Assembly: GCF_030622045.1 (NCBI RefSeq)
Contig: NZ_CP130886.1
Coordinates: 2,493,557 to 2,557,556 of the forward strand
Origin: Planctellipticum variicoloris
GTDB taxonomy: Bacteria; Planctomycetota; Planctomycetia; Planctomycetales; Planctomycetaceae
Direction: 5' to 3'
DNA length: 64,000 nucleotides
Below are positions 27,467 to 36,170 of the stretch, in pieces. Below the pieces are notes generated by a model. That model was not told the origin of the DNA and did no database searches. It saw nothing but the letters and a program-made list of their open reading frames with translations. Every line of letters begins with the position of its first letter. The stretch's first letter is position 1. Position numbers and translations under genes: made by a program.

Positions 27467-27727
27467 TCAGCCGCCGCCGAGCGCGGGGAGAAAGTGGACT
27501 TCGTCGTCCGGTCCGACCGGTTCGTTGAGTCCGGCAGACATCTTCGAGCCGACAACAGCCATCAGGCCCGGACGGAGGACGGCTCCACGGCAGAGACGGC
27601 CTGTGATGCCGGGAAACTGGCGTTCCAAGTTTTCGACGACCTCCCGGACCGTGGCACCTCCCGCGACGACCACGGCGGTTCCGTCGGTGAGATCGCGCAG
27701 GGCGCTGGGGAGGTGGACCTGAGCCAT
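27467..27727 (-). CDS. MoaD/ThiS-family sulfur-carrier protein
   Basis: 86 residues with a ubiquitin-like beta-grasp fold: 'QVHLPSALRDLTDGTAVVVAGGATVREVVENLERQFPG', then 'DEVHFLPALGGG' with the C-terminal Gly-Gly that is thiocarboxylated. MoaD donates sulfur to form molybdopterin, and several relatives serve other sulfur-transfer pathways. Its place next to a molybdenum hydroxylase fits molybdopterin supply, but the genomic main copy of moaD could lie elsewhere. I chose ATG 27727 because the upstream extension is Arg-rich and non-homologous. A strong hairpin (27776-27807) separates it from the hydroxylase gene. Confidence 0.85.
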   Translation of the reverse strand: MAQVHLPSALRDLTDGTAVVVAGGATVREVVENLERQFPGITGRLCRGAVLRPGLMAVVGSKMSAGLNEPVGPDDEVHFLPALGGG

Positions 27728-27775
27728 TGTGGCGCGATGCCTTTCCCGTGTGCCGAATCGTCGTCGAACCGGAGA

Positions 27776-27807
27776 CGACACGCCCTCCGCTGACTCAGGG
27801 CGTGTCG
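27776..27807. terminator. Stem-loop between hydroxylase and MoaD-like genes
   Basis: CGACACGCCCT (27776-27786) and AGGGCGTGTCG (27797-27807) form a perfect 11-bp stem with a 10-nt loop. The same core CACGCCCT/AGGGCGTG and a related loop recur at 39398-39423, so it is a repeated hairpin element. It may attenuate transcription into the MoaD-like gene. Confidence 0.55.
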
Positions 27808-27830
27808 CCCGGATTTCTTTCCGTTCGAAA

Positions 27831-30107
27831 CTATTGTTCGGCCTGTTTTTCGAGGATGGCGGCCATCAGGCGGGGAGGAGACATCGGGAGCTGGTGCATC
27901 CGGACCCCCGTAGCCGCGTAGATGGCGTTGGCGATGGCGGCGGGGGGCGGGCAGATCGGGACTTCGCCGACGCCCCGGACGCCGTACGGGTGATTGGGGT
28001 CGGGGACTTCGACGAGGATCGTGTCGATCATCGGGACGTCGTAACAGGTCGGAATGCGGTAGTCGAGGTAAGTCGCGTTGCGCATCGAGCCTTTGTCGTC
28101 GTACCAGTACTCCTCGTTGAGGGCCCAGCCGATCCCCTGAACCGCCCCCCCCTGAAGCTGGCCTTCGACATAGCTGGGATGGATCGCGGTGCCGACGTCC
28201 TGCGCCACGGTATAACGCAGGATCTGCACCTTGCCGGTCTCGATGTCGACTTCGACATCGACGCAGTGCGTGCCGAAGGCCCCCGCCTGGTTGGCGGTGC
28301 TGGAGGTGCCGTTGCCGACGATCGGCCCCCCCGCTTCGTGCAGTTCGGCGGCCAGTTCTTTGAACGGGACGCACTTGCCGGCCCCGACAACTCCGCCGTC
28401 AACAAACTGAAGCTGATCCGCGGGGACGTTCCAGAGGACGGCGCAGCGCTGAATCATCTGCCGCTGAATGTCGCGGGCGGCCTCGATCGCGGCGATGCCG
28501 GTGGCGAAGGTGACGCGGCTGCCGCCGGTGACGTCCGTGTAGCCGACGCTGTCAGTGTCGGCTACCTGCGGATTGACATCTTCGGCCCCGATGCCAAGTG
28601 TCTCGGCGAGTTGCATGGCGATGCCGGCGCGGGAGCCGCCGATGTCGGACGAGCCTTCGATCAGCGAAACGGTGCCGTTCGGGTTGACGGTGGCGGTTAC
28701 GGAAGATTTGAGGCCGGCGTTGAACCAGAAGCCGCTGGCGATCCCCCGGCCGTAGTTCAAGCCGCTGAGTGGCGAGCGGTAGTGCTCGCTGTCGCGGATG
28801 GCCTCGACGGTTTCGACCATGCCGATGCGGGAATAGACCGGGCCGTCGACCCGGCGGGTCCCTTCCTTCGCCGCGTTCATGAGGCGGAACTCGGCGGGGT
28901 CGAGCTTGAGCTGCTCGCAGATTTCATCGACGAGGGTCTCGGTCGCGAAGGCGACATGTGTCGATCCCGGCGCCCGGTAGGCGTTGCTGCGGGGTTTGTT
29001 GACGCAGACATCGAAGCCCTCGACCCTCCCGTTCGGAACGTCGTAGCAGGCGAAGACGCACATGCAGCCCGGTCCGATCGGCGAGCCGGGATAGGCGCCC
29101 GCTTCGAACGCCAGCCAGGCCTCGCCCGCGACGAGCTTGCCGGTCTTGTCGGCGCCGAGTTTGACCTTCATGTACGACCCGGGCGTCGGACCGGTCGCTT
29201 CGAAGACCGCGGCCCGGTCCATGATGAGTTTGACGGGCCGGCCGGTCTTCTTGGACAGCGCGGCGGCGACCGGGGGCAGGTAGACGGAGATTTTCCCGCC
29301 GAATCCGCCGCCGATCTCCATCGGAACGACTTTGACATCGGAGACGGGGATCCGCAGCAGTTCGGCGGTCTGCTGGCGGGCGGTAAAGGTCCCCTGGGTG
29401 CTCATCCAGACGGTCACTTTGCCGTCGGCGTTCCAGAAAACAGTCGCGTTGTGAGGCTCGATGTACCCCTGATGGACGGTCGCCGTGCGGAATTCGCGCT
29501 CGACGACCACCGCAGCCTGATCAAAGGCGGCGTCGACGTCGCCCCGCTCGAACAGGAATTGCTTCGCAATGTTCGACGGCAGCGCCGAGGGATCGGGTGC
29601 CTTTCCGCCGGGGATTTCCGTGCGGACGTCGTCGTTCAGAATCGGGGCGTCCGGCTGCATGGCGGCCAGCACGTCCAGGACGGGGGGGAGCAGTTCGTAG
29701 TCGACCTCGATCAGTTTCACCGCCTGCTCGGCGATGTGGATGTTGTCGGCGGCGACGCCGGCGATGGCGTGGCCCTTGTAGAGCACCTTGTCGTGGGCGA
29801 GCACGTTGGCGCTGAGGTGCTTCATGTTGACCGCCCCTTCGCCGAGCTCGACGACCCGGTCGCCGTGGTAGGGGAGGTCTTTGGAGGTGACGACGGCCCG
29901 GACGCCCGGCAGGGCTTCGGCCTTGGAGGTGTCGATCCGCGTGATGCGGGCGTGGGCGTGGGGGCTGCGGAGCATGGCGGCGTGGAGCATGCCGGCCATA
30001 TGGGTGTCGGCGCCGTACTTGGCGCGGCCGGTGACCTTATCGACGCCGTCGTGGCGGATGGGGCGCGTGCCGATGACCTTGTACTTGGGGCGTTCAGCGG
30101 TGGACAT
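27831..30107 (-). CDS. Molybdopterin-binding (large) subunit of a xanthine dehydrogenase/CO-dehydrogenase-type hydroxylase
   Basis: 758 residues. The N-terminal hammerhead domain starts 'VIGTRPIRHDGVDKVTGRAKYGADTHMAGMLHAAMLRSPHAHARI'. The Mo-cofactor domains follow ('EIGGGFGGKI', 'KPRSNAYRAPGSTHVAFATETLVDEI', 'GSSDIGGSRAGIAMQLAETLG', 'GAFGTHCVDVEVDIETGKVQI'). The C-terminal 'YGVRGVGEVP' holds the conserved active-site Glu of the hydroxylase family. It forms a heterotrimer with the [2Fe-2S] and FAD subunits upstream and hydroxylates an N-heterocycle or aldehyde; 'AYRAPGS' does not allow the substrate to be fixed. Expression order is FAD, Fe-S, Mo. Confidence 0.93.
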   Translation of the reverse strand: MSTAERPKYKVIGTRPIRHDGVDKVTGRAKYGADTHMAGMLHAAMLRSPHAHARITRIDTSKAEALPGVRAVVTSKDLPYHGDRVVELGEGAVNMKHLSANVLAHDKVLYKGHAIAGVAADNIHIAEQAVKLIEVDYELLPPVLDVLAAMQPDAPILNDDVRTEIPGGKAPDPSALPSNIAKQFLFERGDVDAAFDQAAVVVEREFRTATVHQGYIEPHNATVFWNADGKVTVWMSTQGTFTARQQTAELLRIPVSDVKVVPMEIGGGFGGKISVYLPPVAAALSKKTGRPVKLIMDRAAVFEATGPTPGSYMKVKLGADKTGKLVAGEAWLAFEAGAYPGSPIGPGCMCVFACYDVPNGRVEGFDVCVNKPRSNAYRAPGSTHVAFATETLVDEICEQLKLDPAEFRLMNAAKEGTRRVDGPVYSRIGMVETVEAIRDSEHYRSPLSGLNYGRGIASGFWFNAGLKSSVTATVNPNGTVSLIEGSSDIGGSRAGIAMQLAETLGIGAEDVNPQVADTDSVGYTDVTGGSRVTFATGIAAIEAARDIQRQMIQRCAVLWNVPADQLQFVDGGVVGAGKCVPFKELAAELHEAGGPIVGNGTSSTANQAGAFGTHCVDVEVDIETGKVQILRYTVAQDVGTAIHPSYVEGQLQGGAVQGIGWALNEEYWYDDKGSMRNATYLDYRIPTCYDVPMIDTILVEVPDPNHPYGVRGVGEVPICPPPAAIANAIYAATGVRMHQLPMSPPRLMAAILEKQAEQ

Positions 30108-30197
30108 GGTGGACTTCCCTGAAAAACGGCAGGCCGACGGGTCGCACGGGCTGCTGGAGTCGAATGATCGGGGGTTCCGCAGGACGATGTTCAGAGG

Positions 30198-30695
30198 CTA
30201 TTTGCTGCAAGGCTCGCCGGATGCGCGGCGTTTGACGGCGGCGGTCAGGACGGCGCGGACGATTTTGTCGTAACCTGTACAGCGACAGAGATTTCCGGCG
30301 AGGTAAAAGCGGACGTCTTCTTCGGTCGGGTTGGGATTCTCGGCGAGCAGGGCTTCCGTCTGCATGATGAAGCCCGGCGTGCAGATGCCGCACTGCAGGG
30401 CGGCCCCTTCCAGAAAGGCCTGCTGGACGCAGTCGAGATGGCCGCCGCAGGCGACTCCTTCGATCGTTTTCAGCTCGGCCCCCTCGGCTTCAACGGCCAG
30501 GACGAGGCAGCTTGTGACAGGGCGGCCGTTCATATGGACGGTGCAGGAGCCGCAGTTACCGTTGGCGCAACCTTCTTTGGTCCCGGTGAGTTCAAGGACG
30601 TCGCGAAGGACTTCGAGCAGCGTCTGTCGCGGTTCGCAGAGGAATTCGGTCTCTTCGCCATTGACGGTGGCGGTCACCACGTGCTTCTTGGACAT
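30198..30695 (-). CDS. [2Fe-2S] subunit of molybdenum hydroxylase
   Basis: 165 residues. The N-terminal plant-type ferredoxin domain has the cluster ligands in 'KEGCANGNCGSCTVHMNGRPVTSC'. The C-terminal four-helix domain carries the second cluster in 'LQCGICTPGFIM' and 'NLCRCTGYDKI'. Length and cysteine spacing match CoxS/XdhC-type small subunits that pass electrons from the Mo site to FAD. It lies between the FAD and Mo subunit genes with gaps of 79 and 90 bp, as expected for one operon. The start 'MSKKHVVTATVNGEE' has an AGGA-like site upstream. Confidence 0.94.
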   Translation of the reverse strand: MSKKHVVTATVNGEETEFLCEPRQTLLEVLRDVLELTGTKEGCANGNCGSCTVHMNGRPVTSCLVLAVEAEGAELKTIEGVACGGHLDCVQQAFLEGAALQCGICTPGFIMQTEALLAENPNPTEEDVRFYLAGNLCRCTGYDKIVRAVLTAAVKRRASGEPCSK

Positions 30696-30774
30696 GAGGC
30701 GTCCTTGTCGTAAAAGGCCTGTCGGCGGCCGGTGATTTCTGATGGCTGATTGTGTCAGGGATGGCGTGCGCGAC

Positions 30775-31671
30775 TCAGTGACCCGGTCGGTAGACGAGAG
30801 TTTCGCAGCGGGCTCGGGCGACTGCCGCTTTGACGACGCGTTCGGTCAGCACGCCGACCAGGTGGAGGCGGTATTCGCGGGTGCCGCGCATGTCGGTGAT
30901 CGGCGAGGCGATCGACCGGGCGGCGGCGGCGGCTTTGGCGATGGTTTCGTCGTTGACGGGCTGCCCGACCAGAGCGGCGGAGGCCGCCGTCGCATAGAGC
31001 GGGGTCGGGGCGACGGCCCCGAGGGCGATGCGGGCGGCGAGAAATTTCTCGCCGCCCGCATCCAGAGTCACCGAGGCTCCGACACCGACGACGGCGATGT
31101 CCATTTCGTTGCGGGGAATGAACCGGCGATAATGGGAGCCGCTGTTTGCGGGGCGAGCGGGGAAGCGGATTTCGACCAGAAGTTCGCCGGGCTGAAGGAC
31201 GTTCTTGCCGGGGCCGGAGCAGAACTCCTCGACCGGGACTTCGCGGGTTCCGGAGTGGCTGGCGATCACGCACTTGCCTCCCAGGGCGATCATCGCGGGG
31301 GTCGAATCGGCGGCCGGGCCGGAATTGCAGAGATTGCCGCCAAAACTGGCCCGGCTCTGGATCTGCACGCCGCCGATGATGTGGGCGCTGTCGGCCAGGG
31401 CGGAGTAGTGCTCAACCAGTTTCGCGTGCTCGTAAACCCGGCAGCAGGGGACGGATGCGCCGAGTCGGAGGCCGTCCGGGCCGAGTTCGAGGATGTTGAG
31501 TTCGGCGATCTTCTTGATATCGATCATCGAGTCGGGCTCGAGGCGGCCCATGCGGACGTGATCGATCAGGTCGGTCCCGCCAGCGAGCGGGCGGGCCTTG
31601 CCCTTGTGCATCGCGAGGAGTTCCAGGGCGCCCGCGAGGGACTGCGGGGCGTGATAGTCGAAGTGTCTCAT
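30775..31671 (-). CDS. FAD-binding (medium) subunit of molybdenum hydroxylase
   Basis: 298 residues. FAD-contact motifs are 'KARPLAGGTDLIDHVRMG' and 'QSRASFGGNLCNSGPAADSTPAMIALGG'; the C-terminal CO dehydrogenase flavoprotein domain has 'RRFIPRNEMDIAVVGVGASV' and 'GTREYRLHLVGVLTERVV'. It accepts electrons from the Fe-S subunit. The reading frame remains open about 100 codons further upstream, but that extension is Ser/Arg-rich and covers repeat DNA. ATG 31671 matches the family N-terminus ('MRHFDYHAPQSLAGALELL') and has AAAGG upstream. It is the first gene of the hydroxylase operon. Confidence 0.93.
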   Translation of the reverse strand: MRHFDYHAPQSLAGALELLAMHKGKARPLAGGTDLIDHVRMGRLEPDSMIDIKKIAELNILELGPDGLRLGASVPCCRVYEHAKLVEHYSALADSAHIIGGVQIQSRASFGGNLCNSGPAADSTPAMIALGGKCVIASHSGTREVPVEEFCSGPGKNVLQPGELLVEIRFPARPANSGSHYRRFIPRNEMDIAVVGVGASVTLDAGGEKFLAARIALGAVAPTPLYATAASAALVGQPVNDETIAKAAAAARSIASPITDMRGTREYRLHLVGVLTERVVKAAVARARCETLVYRPGH

Positions 31672-32140
31672 GGCGGCCTTTACCGGGAGTCCTGCGCTGT
31701 CCCTCCGCCGCGTCGCCGCGACGGAGGGCAAATTCCATTCAACTGCCGGCCCATCATGGAGTTCTGCTGCGTTCGTCGCAACTGCGAATTTTGATGCCAG
31801 CAGGCGAAGATTTCTCGCAGAGGCGCAGGCAGAGGGAAGAGGAGCTCGCAGAGAAGTCGAAGGTTTCACGCAACGACGCGACGGGGACGCGACGACGCAA
31901 CAAGAGAGAAATGTCGAAGGTGGAATTTCGAAAGAAAGGCAATGGCCGAGAGCCAGGCCGTCGCGAGCCGCAATCAACCACTGACGACTGACGACTGACG
32001 ACTGACCACGGACTGAGTCCTCTGGCGATTCGCGATTCCTTGATTGCGATTTCGTTCTGTTCTGGAAGTTGGGGGCGGGAATCTGGTAACATCAATTGGC
32101 GTTGATCTGATGCGCGGGCGGTGGTTGGGAGTTGCAGGTG
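31672..32140. repeat. 469-bp divergent intergenic region rich in word repeats
   Basis: No gene seen. 31806-31935 contains iterated CTCGCAGAG/CGCAGGCAG/CGAAGG words closely matching 5252-5335. 31980-32010 is a short tandem array CTGACGA x3 followed by CTGACCACGG, matching the array at 5389-5410. The region should also carry promoters for the hydroxylase operon and the plus-strand DUF1501 gene. Confidence 0.6.
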
Positions 32141-33583
32141 ATGCGGATGCGTGGGAGCAGGTGCCGAGGGCCGGGCGCGGCAGGCGGGATTTCCCGAAGG
32201 GAAGTGCTGCGGGCTGGGCTGACGGGGTTTTCAGCACTGTCGCTGGCGGAATTGCTGCAGCAGCGCGTCCAGGCGGGGACGGCGAGCGGCGGGGACCGGA
32301 CGGCGGTGATTCTGGTCTGGCTGCGGGGCGGTGCGAGCCATCTCGATACGCTCGATCCGAAGCCTGACGCTCCATCGGACTACCGCGGGCCGTTTGATCC
32401 GATTGCGACCAATGTTCCCGGAATGCAAATTACCGAACTGCTGCCGCGGCTGGCGCAGATTGCCGACAAGTACACGATTCTGCGGTCAATGGCACATACG
32501 GGGGGCGGTCACCCGGCCGGATCGCTGCAGGTGCTCGGCGACGACCCCGACGCTCAGGACAAGCTCAAGCCGGTTTATCCAGACTGGATGTCGATTGTCA
32601 GTTATTTGCGGCGGGATCCCCGCCGGACGGTGCCGAGCTACGTGGCGGTCAATCCGGTCGACAACTACGACAGTTTCACGATTGCCGGGCCGACGTACCT
32701 GGGGCCCGCCTATGAGGCTTTCCGGGTGACGGGGGATCCCAGTCAGCCGACGTTTGAGGTGCCGAATATCGGACTGAAAGATGGTTCCGTCGCGGATCGG
32801 CTGCTGCGGAGGGTGCACCTGAGCCGGGATTTCGACCGGATGCGGGACGGTCTCGATCAGTCGGGAGCGATGCGGGCCGTCGACGACTTCGAGGCCCAGG
32901 CGTTGAATTTGCTGACGAGCGCGTCGGCGCGGGAAGCGTTCGACCTGTCGCGGGAGCCGGATCCGATCCGCGACCGCTACGGTCGGAACGCGTGGGGGCA
33001 GCAGTGCCTGATGGCCCGGCGGCTGGTGGAAGCTGGCGTGGATGTCGTGGCGACGGAATTCGACGGTCCGCTGTGCGGTCGAGTCGCTAACTGGGACGAT
33101 CATGCGGTCAATCAGCATGTTTTCGATGCGTTGAGCTTCCGCATGCCAACGGTCGATCAGGCCGTCTCGGCGTTGATTGAAGACATTTATGCCCGCGGGC
33201 TCGACCGACGGGTACTGGTGGTGGTGACCGGGGAGTTCGGGCGGACCCCGCGGATTTCGTATGTCGCCAGCAGCGGCGGCGGGGTGGCCAGCGCGCCGGC
33301 GGGGACGGTGCAGCCGGGGCGCGATCACTGGCCGCGGGCGAATTCGATGCTGTTCGCCGGCGGCGGCATTCAGACCGGTCAGATTATTGGCGGGACGGAC
33401 GCCCGCGGCGAAGATGTGGTGGACCGGAGGGTTTCCCCCGGCGACTTTCTGGCGACAATTTACCGACACCTGCAGATTGACTACGAACGAGTGGCGATTC
33501 CGAACTTTGCCGGGCGACCGGTGCCGATCGTCCGCGAGGGAGCGGCGATTCCGGAATTGATGGGAACCTCGGGACGAGTGTGA
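32141..33583 (+). CDS. DUF1501 protein with Tat-like signal
   Basis: 480 residues. The N-terminus 'GGISRREVLRAGLTGFSALSLAELL' is a twin-arginine signal. DUF1501 landmarks are 'VILVWLRGGASHLDTLDPKP', 'SMAHTGGGHPAGSLQVLG' and 'VVVTGEFGRTPRISYV', then 'PGRDHWPRANSMLFAGGGI'. It belongs to the longer DUF1501 subgroup with the 'GRDHWP' motif. The ATG at 32141 has GGGAG 9 bp upstream. It is followed by a PSD1 gene and a second DUF1501 gene, so this cluster has two DUF1501 proteins flanking one PSD1 partner. Its biochemical role is unknown. Confidence 0.9.
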   Translation: MRMRGSRCRGPGAAGGISRREVLRAGLTGFSALSLAELLQQRVQAGTASGGDRTAVILVWLRGGASHLDTLDPKPDAPSDYRGPFDPIATNVPGMQITELLPRLAQIADKYTILRSMAHTGGGHPAGSLQVLGDDPDAQDKLKPVYPDWMSIVSYLRRDPRRTVPSYVAVNPVDNYDSFTIAGPTYLGPAYEAFRVTGDPSQPTFEVPNIGLKDGSVADRLLRRVHLSRDFDRMRDGLDQSGAMRAVDDFEAQALNLLTSASAREAFDLSREPDPIRDRYGRNAWGQQCLMARRLVEAGVDVVATEFDGPLCGRVANWDDHAVNQHVFDALSFRMPTVDQAVSALIEDIYARGLDRRVLVVVTGEFGRTPRISYVASSGGGVASAPAGTVQPGRDHWPRANSMLFAGGGIQTGQIIGGTDARGEDVVDRRVSPGDFLATIYRHLQIDYERVAIPNFAGRPVPIVREGAAIPELMGTSGRV

Positions 33584-33698
33584 AGGGCAGAAAACGCGCC
33601 GGCGACCGGTTGTCGCAGAGCACTGGCGGAAGCGCCGCCGATGACACACCGGACCTGGGGCAGACTTCCCTCTGGAATTCAACGGGTGAGAGGCCGAA

Positions 33699-36119
33699 AT
33701 GCCACGGTTGTCGATGTTGTGTCTGATGCTGGGAATGATCTCTGTCGCGGGACGTGCGGAGTGTGCGGAGCCGACGGCGGAGCAGCTCAAGTTCTTTGAA
33801 ACGTCCGTGCGACCGTTGCTGGTCGAGCATTGCCAGAAGTGCCACGGCGAAAAGAAGCAGTGGGGGGCGCTGCGGCTCGATTCGCACGAAGCGCTCCTCA
33901 AGGGGGGCGAGAACGGCCCCGCAATCGTGCCGGGCAAGCCGGAGGAGAGTCGTTTGATCCAGGCCGTGCGGCATTCCGACGACCTGCAGATGCCGCCTGA
34001 CGAAAAGCTGTCGGACCGGCAGATTGCGACCCTGGTCGACTGGGTTCGGCAGGGAGCGCCATACCCCGCCAGCGCCGCGGGAAAGGCGGATCGGAGTCGC
34101 GATCCGAATCACTGGGCATTCCAGCCGCCGCGCGATCCGGCTGTTCCGACGACGAAGAATACGACGTGGGCGCAGACGGGGCTGGATCATTTCGTGTTGG
34201 CGCGGCTGGAGTTGGCCGGGTTGTCGCCTGCCGTTGCCGCGGACCGGCGGACCTTGATTCGCCGGGTCACATTCGACCTGACCGGTTTGCCACCGACTCC
34301 CGAAGAAGTCGCAGCGTTTCTGGCCGATGCGGGGGAGGGGGCTTACTCGCGGCTCGTGGAGCGATTGCTGGCATCGCCGGCGTATGGAGAGCGCTGGGGG
34401 CGGCACTGGCTGGACGTGGCCCGCTATGCGGACTCGAACGGGCTGGATGAGAATGTGGCGCACGGGAACGCGTGGCGTTACCGCGACTATGTGATCGACG
34501 CTTTCAACCGGGATCTGCCGTATGACCAGTTCGTGGTCGAGCAGCTTGCGGGGGATCTGCTGACACCGACCGACGCGGCGGACCGTCAGCAGAACCTGAT
34601 TGCGACCGGATTCCTGGCGCTGGGGCCGAAGGTGCTGGCTGAGGTCGACGAGACCAAGATGCAGATGGACATCGTCGACGAGCAGATCGACACGGTGGGC
34701 CGGGCACTCCTGGGAATGACGTTCGGCTGCGCCCGGTGTCACGATCACAAGTTCGATCCGGTTTCGACTGCGGACTACTACGGTCTGGCGGGAGTGTTTA
34801 CGAGCACCCGCACGATGGAGCATTTCAAAAAGGTTGCGAAGTGGCACGAAAACCCCCTGCCGTCTCCCGAGAGCGAGGCGATGCAGGCCGAGTATGTCGC
34901 GCAGATTGCGACGAAAAAGAGGGCATTGAACGAGGCCACCGAGGCCGCGGAGGTGGCCGCTCGGGCTGGTCTGACGGCAGACGCAAAGCCGCCTGCAAAT
35001 CTCGAAACGCTGTTCCCGGCGGAGACGAAGGCGAAACTGAAACAGCTCAAGGATGAACTGACGCAGCTCGAGAAGACGCCGCCAGAATTGCCGTCAGCGA
35101 TGGGGGCGACGGAGGCCGCGGTGGCCGACGTGCCGATCCACGTGCGGGGGAGTCACCTGAAGCTGGGCGAGGTGGTGCCGCGGCACGTGCCGGCGGTGAT
35201 GCGGGGACCTGCCAGCCCGGCGTTTCCGTCGGACCAAAGCGGGCGGATGGAGCTCGCCAGATGGCTGGTCGATCCGCAGCACCCGCTGACGGCGCGGGTG
35301 ATGGTGAACCGCGTCTGGCGGTGGCACTTCGGGAAGGGGCTGGTCCGGACGCCCGACAACTTTGGGCTGCTTGGGGAAGCACCGACACATCCGGAGCTGC
35401 TGGACTGGCTGGCGGTGCGATTTGTCGAGGGAGGCTGGTCGGTCAAGTCGCTGCACCGACTGATCGTGCTGTCGGCAACGTATCAGCAGGACAGCCGTGC
35501 GTCCGACGCGACGCTGCAGGCCGATCCGGACAATCTGCTTTACGGGCGGAGAGAGCTCCGCCGGCTGGAGGCGGAAGAGGTCCGCGATGCGGTGCTGGCG
35601 GTGAGCGGGCAGCTCGATCGGACGCCGGGAGGTCCGGTGCTGAAGGTGAAGAACCGGGGTTACCTGTTCGATCACACGTCGAAGGACCTGACGGATTATT
35701 CGAGCGTGCGACGGAGCGTGTATCTGCCGATCATCCGGAACAATCTGTACGACGTGTTTCAATTGCTGGATTTCCCCGATGCGTCCGTGCCGAGCGGGGA
35801 CCGCTCGACGACGGTGATTGCGCCGCAGGCGCTGCTGATGCTCAACAGCGAATTTGTCATGCAGGCCGCGGACAAGTTTGCCGCGCGGCTGCTGTCAGAC
35901 TTAGCGATCGACGACTCCGAGCGAGTGCGGCGGATGTACCGGCTGGCGTATGGACGGGACTCGTCGGATGAAGAACTGGCCGAGGCACGGACTTTCCAGC
36001 AGGCGCTGGAAGGGGCGATGCCGACCGATCGCATGGATGACGCTGCCCGCAAGCAGGCTGCCTGGAGTGGACTGTGCCAGGTGGTGCTGGCCGCCAACGA
36101 ATTTGTTTACCTGCGTTGA
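33699..36119 (+). CDS. PSD1/DUF1549/DUF1553 cytochrome-like protein
   Basis: 806 residues. A signal peptide (cleavage near 'AECAE') is followed by a PSD1 cytochrome-like domain with C45-Q-K-C48-H49. DUF1549 follows ('RRTLIRRVTFDLTGLPPTPEEVAAF', 'YGERWGRHWLDVARYADSNG', 'GMTFGCARCHDHKFDPVS'). A Lys/Glu-rich linker (about 390-455) precedes DUF1553 ('NRVWRWHFGKGLVRTPDNFGLLGE..THPELLDWLA', 'RRSVYLPIIRN'). It is probably a secreted redox or polymer-processing protein. It has no carbohydrate-binding insert, unlike the 10327-13341 paralogue. The following DUF1501 gene starts 51 bp downstream. Confidence 0.93.
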   Translation: MPRLSMLCLMLGMISVAGRAECAEPTAEQLKFFETSVRPLLVEHCQKCHGEKKQWGALRLDSHEALLKGGENGPAIVPGKPEESRLIQAVRHSDDLQMPPDEKLSDRQIATLVDWVRQGAPYPASAAGKADRSRDPNHWAFQPPRDPAVPTTKNTTWAQTGLDHFVLARLELAGLSPAVAADRRTLIRRVTFDLTGLPPTPEEVAAFLADAGEGAYSRLVERLLASPAYGERWGRHWLDVARYADSNGLDENVAHGNAWRYRDYVIDAFNRDLPYDQFVVEQLAGDLLTPTDAADRQQNLIATGFLALGPKVLAEVDETKMQMDIVDEQIDTVGRALLGMTFGCARCHDHKFDPVSTADYYGLAGVFTSTRTMEHFKKVAKWHENPLPSPESEAMQAEYVAQIATKKRALNEATEAAEVAARAGLTADAKPPANLETLFPAETKAKLKQLKDELTQLEKTPPELPSAMGATEAAVADVPIHVRGSHLKLGEVVPRHVPAVMRGPASPAFPSDQSGRMELARWLVDPQHPLTARVMVNRVWRWHFGKGLVRTPDNFGLLGEAPTHPELLDWLAVRFVEGGWSVKSLHRLIVLSATYQQDSRASDATLQADPDNLLYGRRELRRLEAEEVRDAVLAVSGQLDRTPGGPVLKVKNRGYLFDHTSKDLTDYSSVRRSVYLPIIRNNLYDVFQLLDFPDASVPSGDRSTTVIAPQALLMLNSEFVMQAADKFAARLLSDLAIDDSERVRRMYRLAYGRDSSDEELAEARTFQQALEGAMPTDRMDDAARKQAAWSGLCQVVLAANEFVYLR

Positions 36120-36170
36120 CGAACCCGCCTGAACTGCGACGACTTTCCCGCCTGAATTCGAGAATCTGCC

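Noticed and set aside
27729-30122. 797-codon plus-strand frame
   Set aside because: Exact antisense of the molybdenum hydroxylase gene, which has all family motifs; composition is typical of a shadow frame.
30775-31977. N-terminal extension of the FAD subunit by about 100 residues
   Set aside because: The extension is Ser/Arg/Cys-rich, translated from word-repeat DNA, and the family N-terminus starts at 31671.
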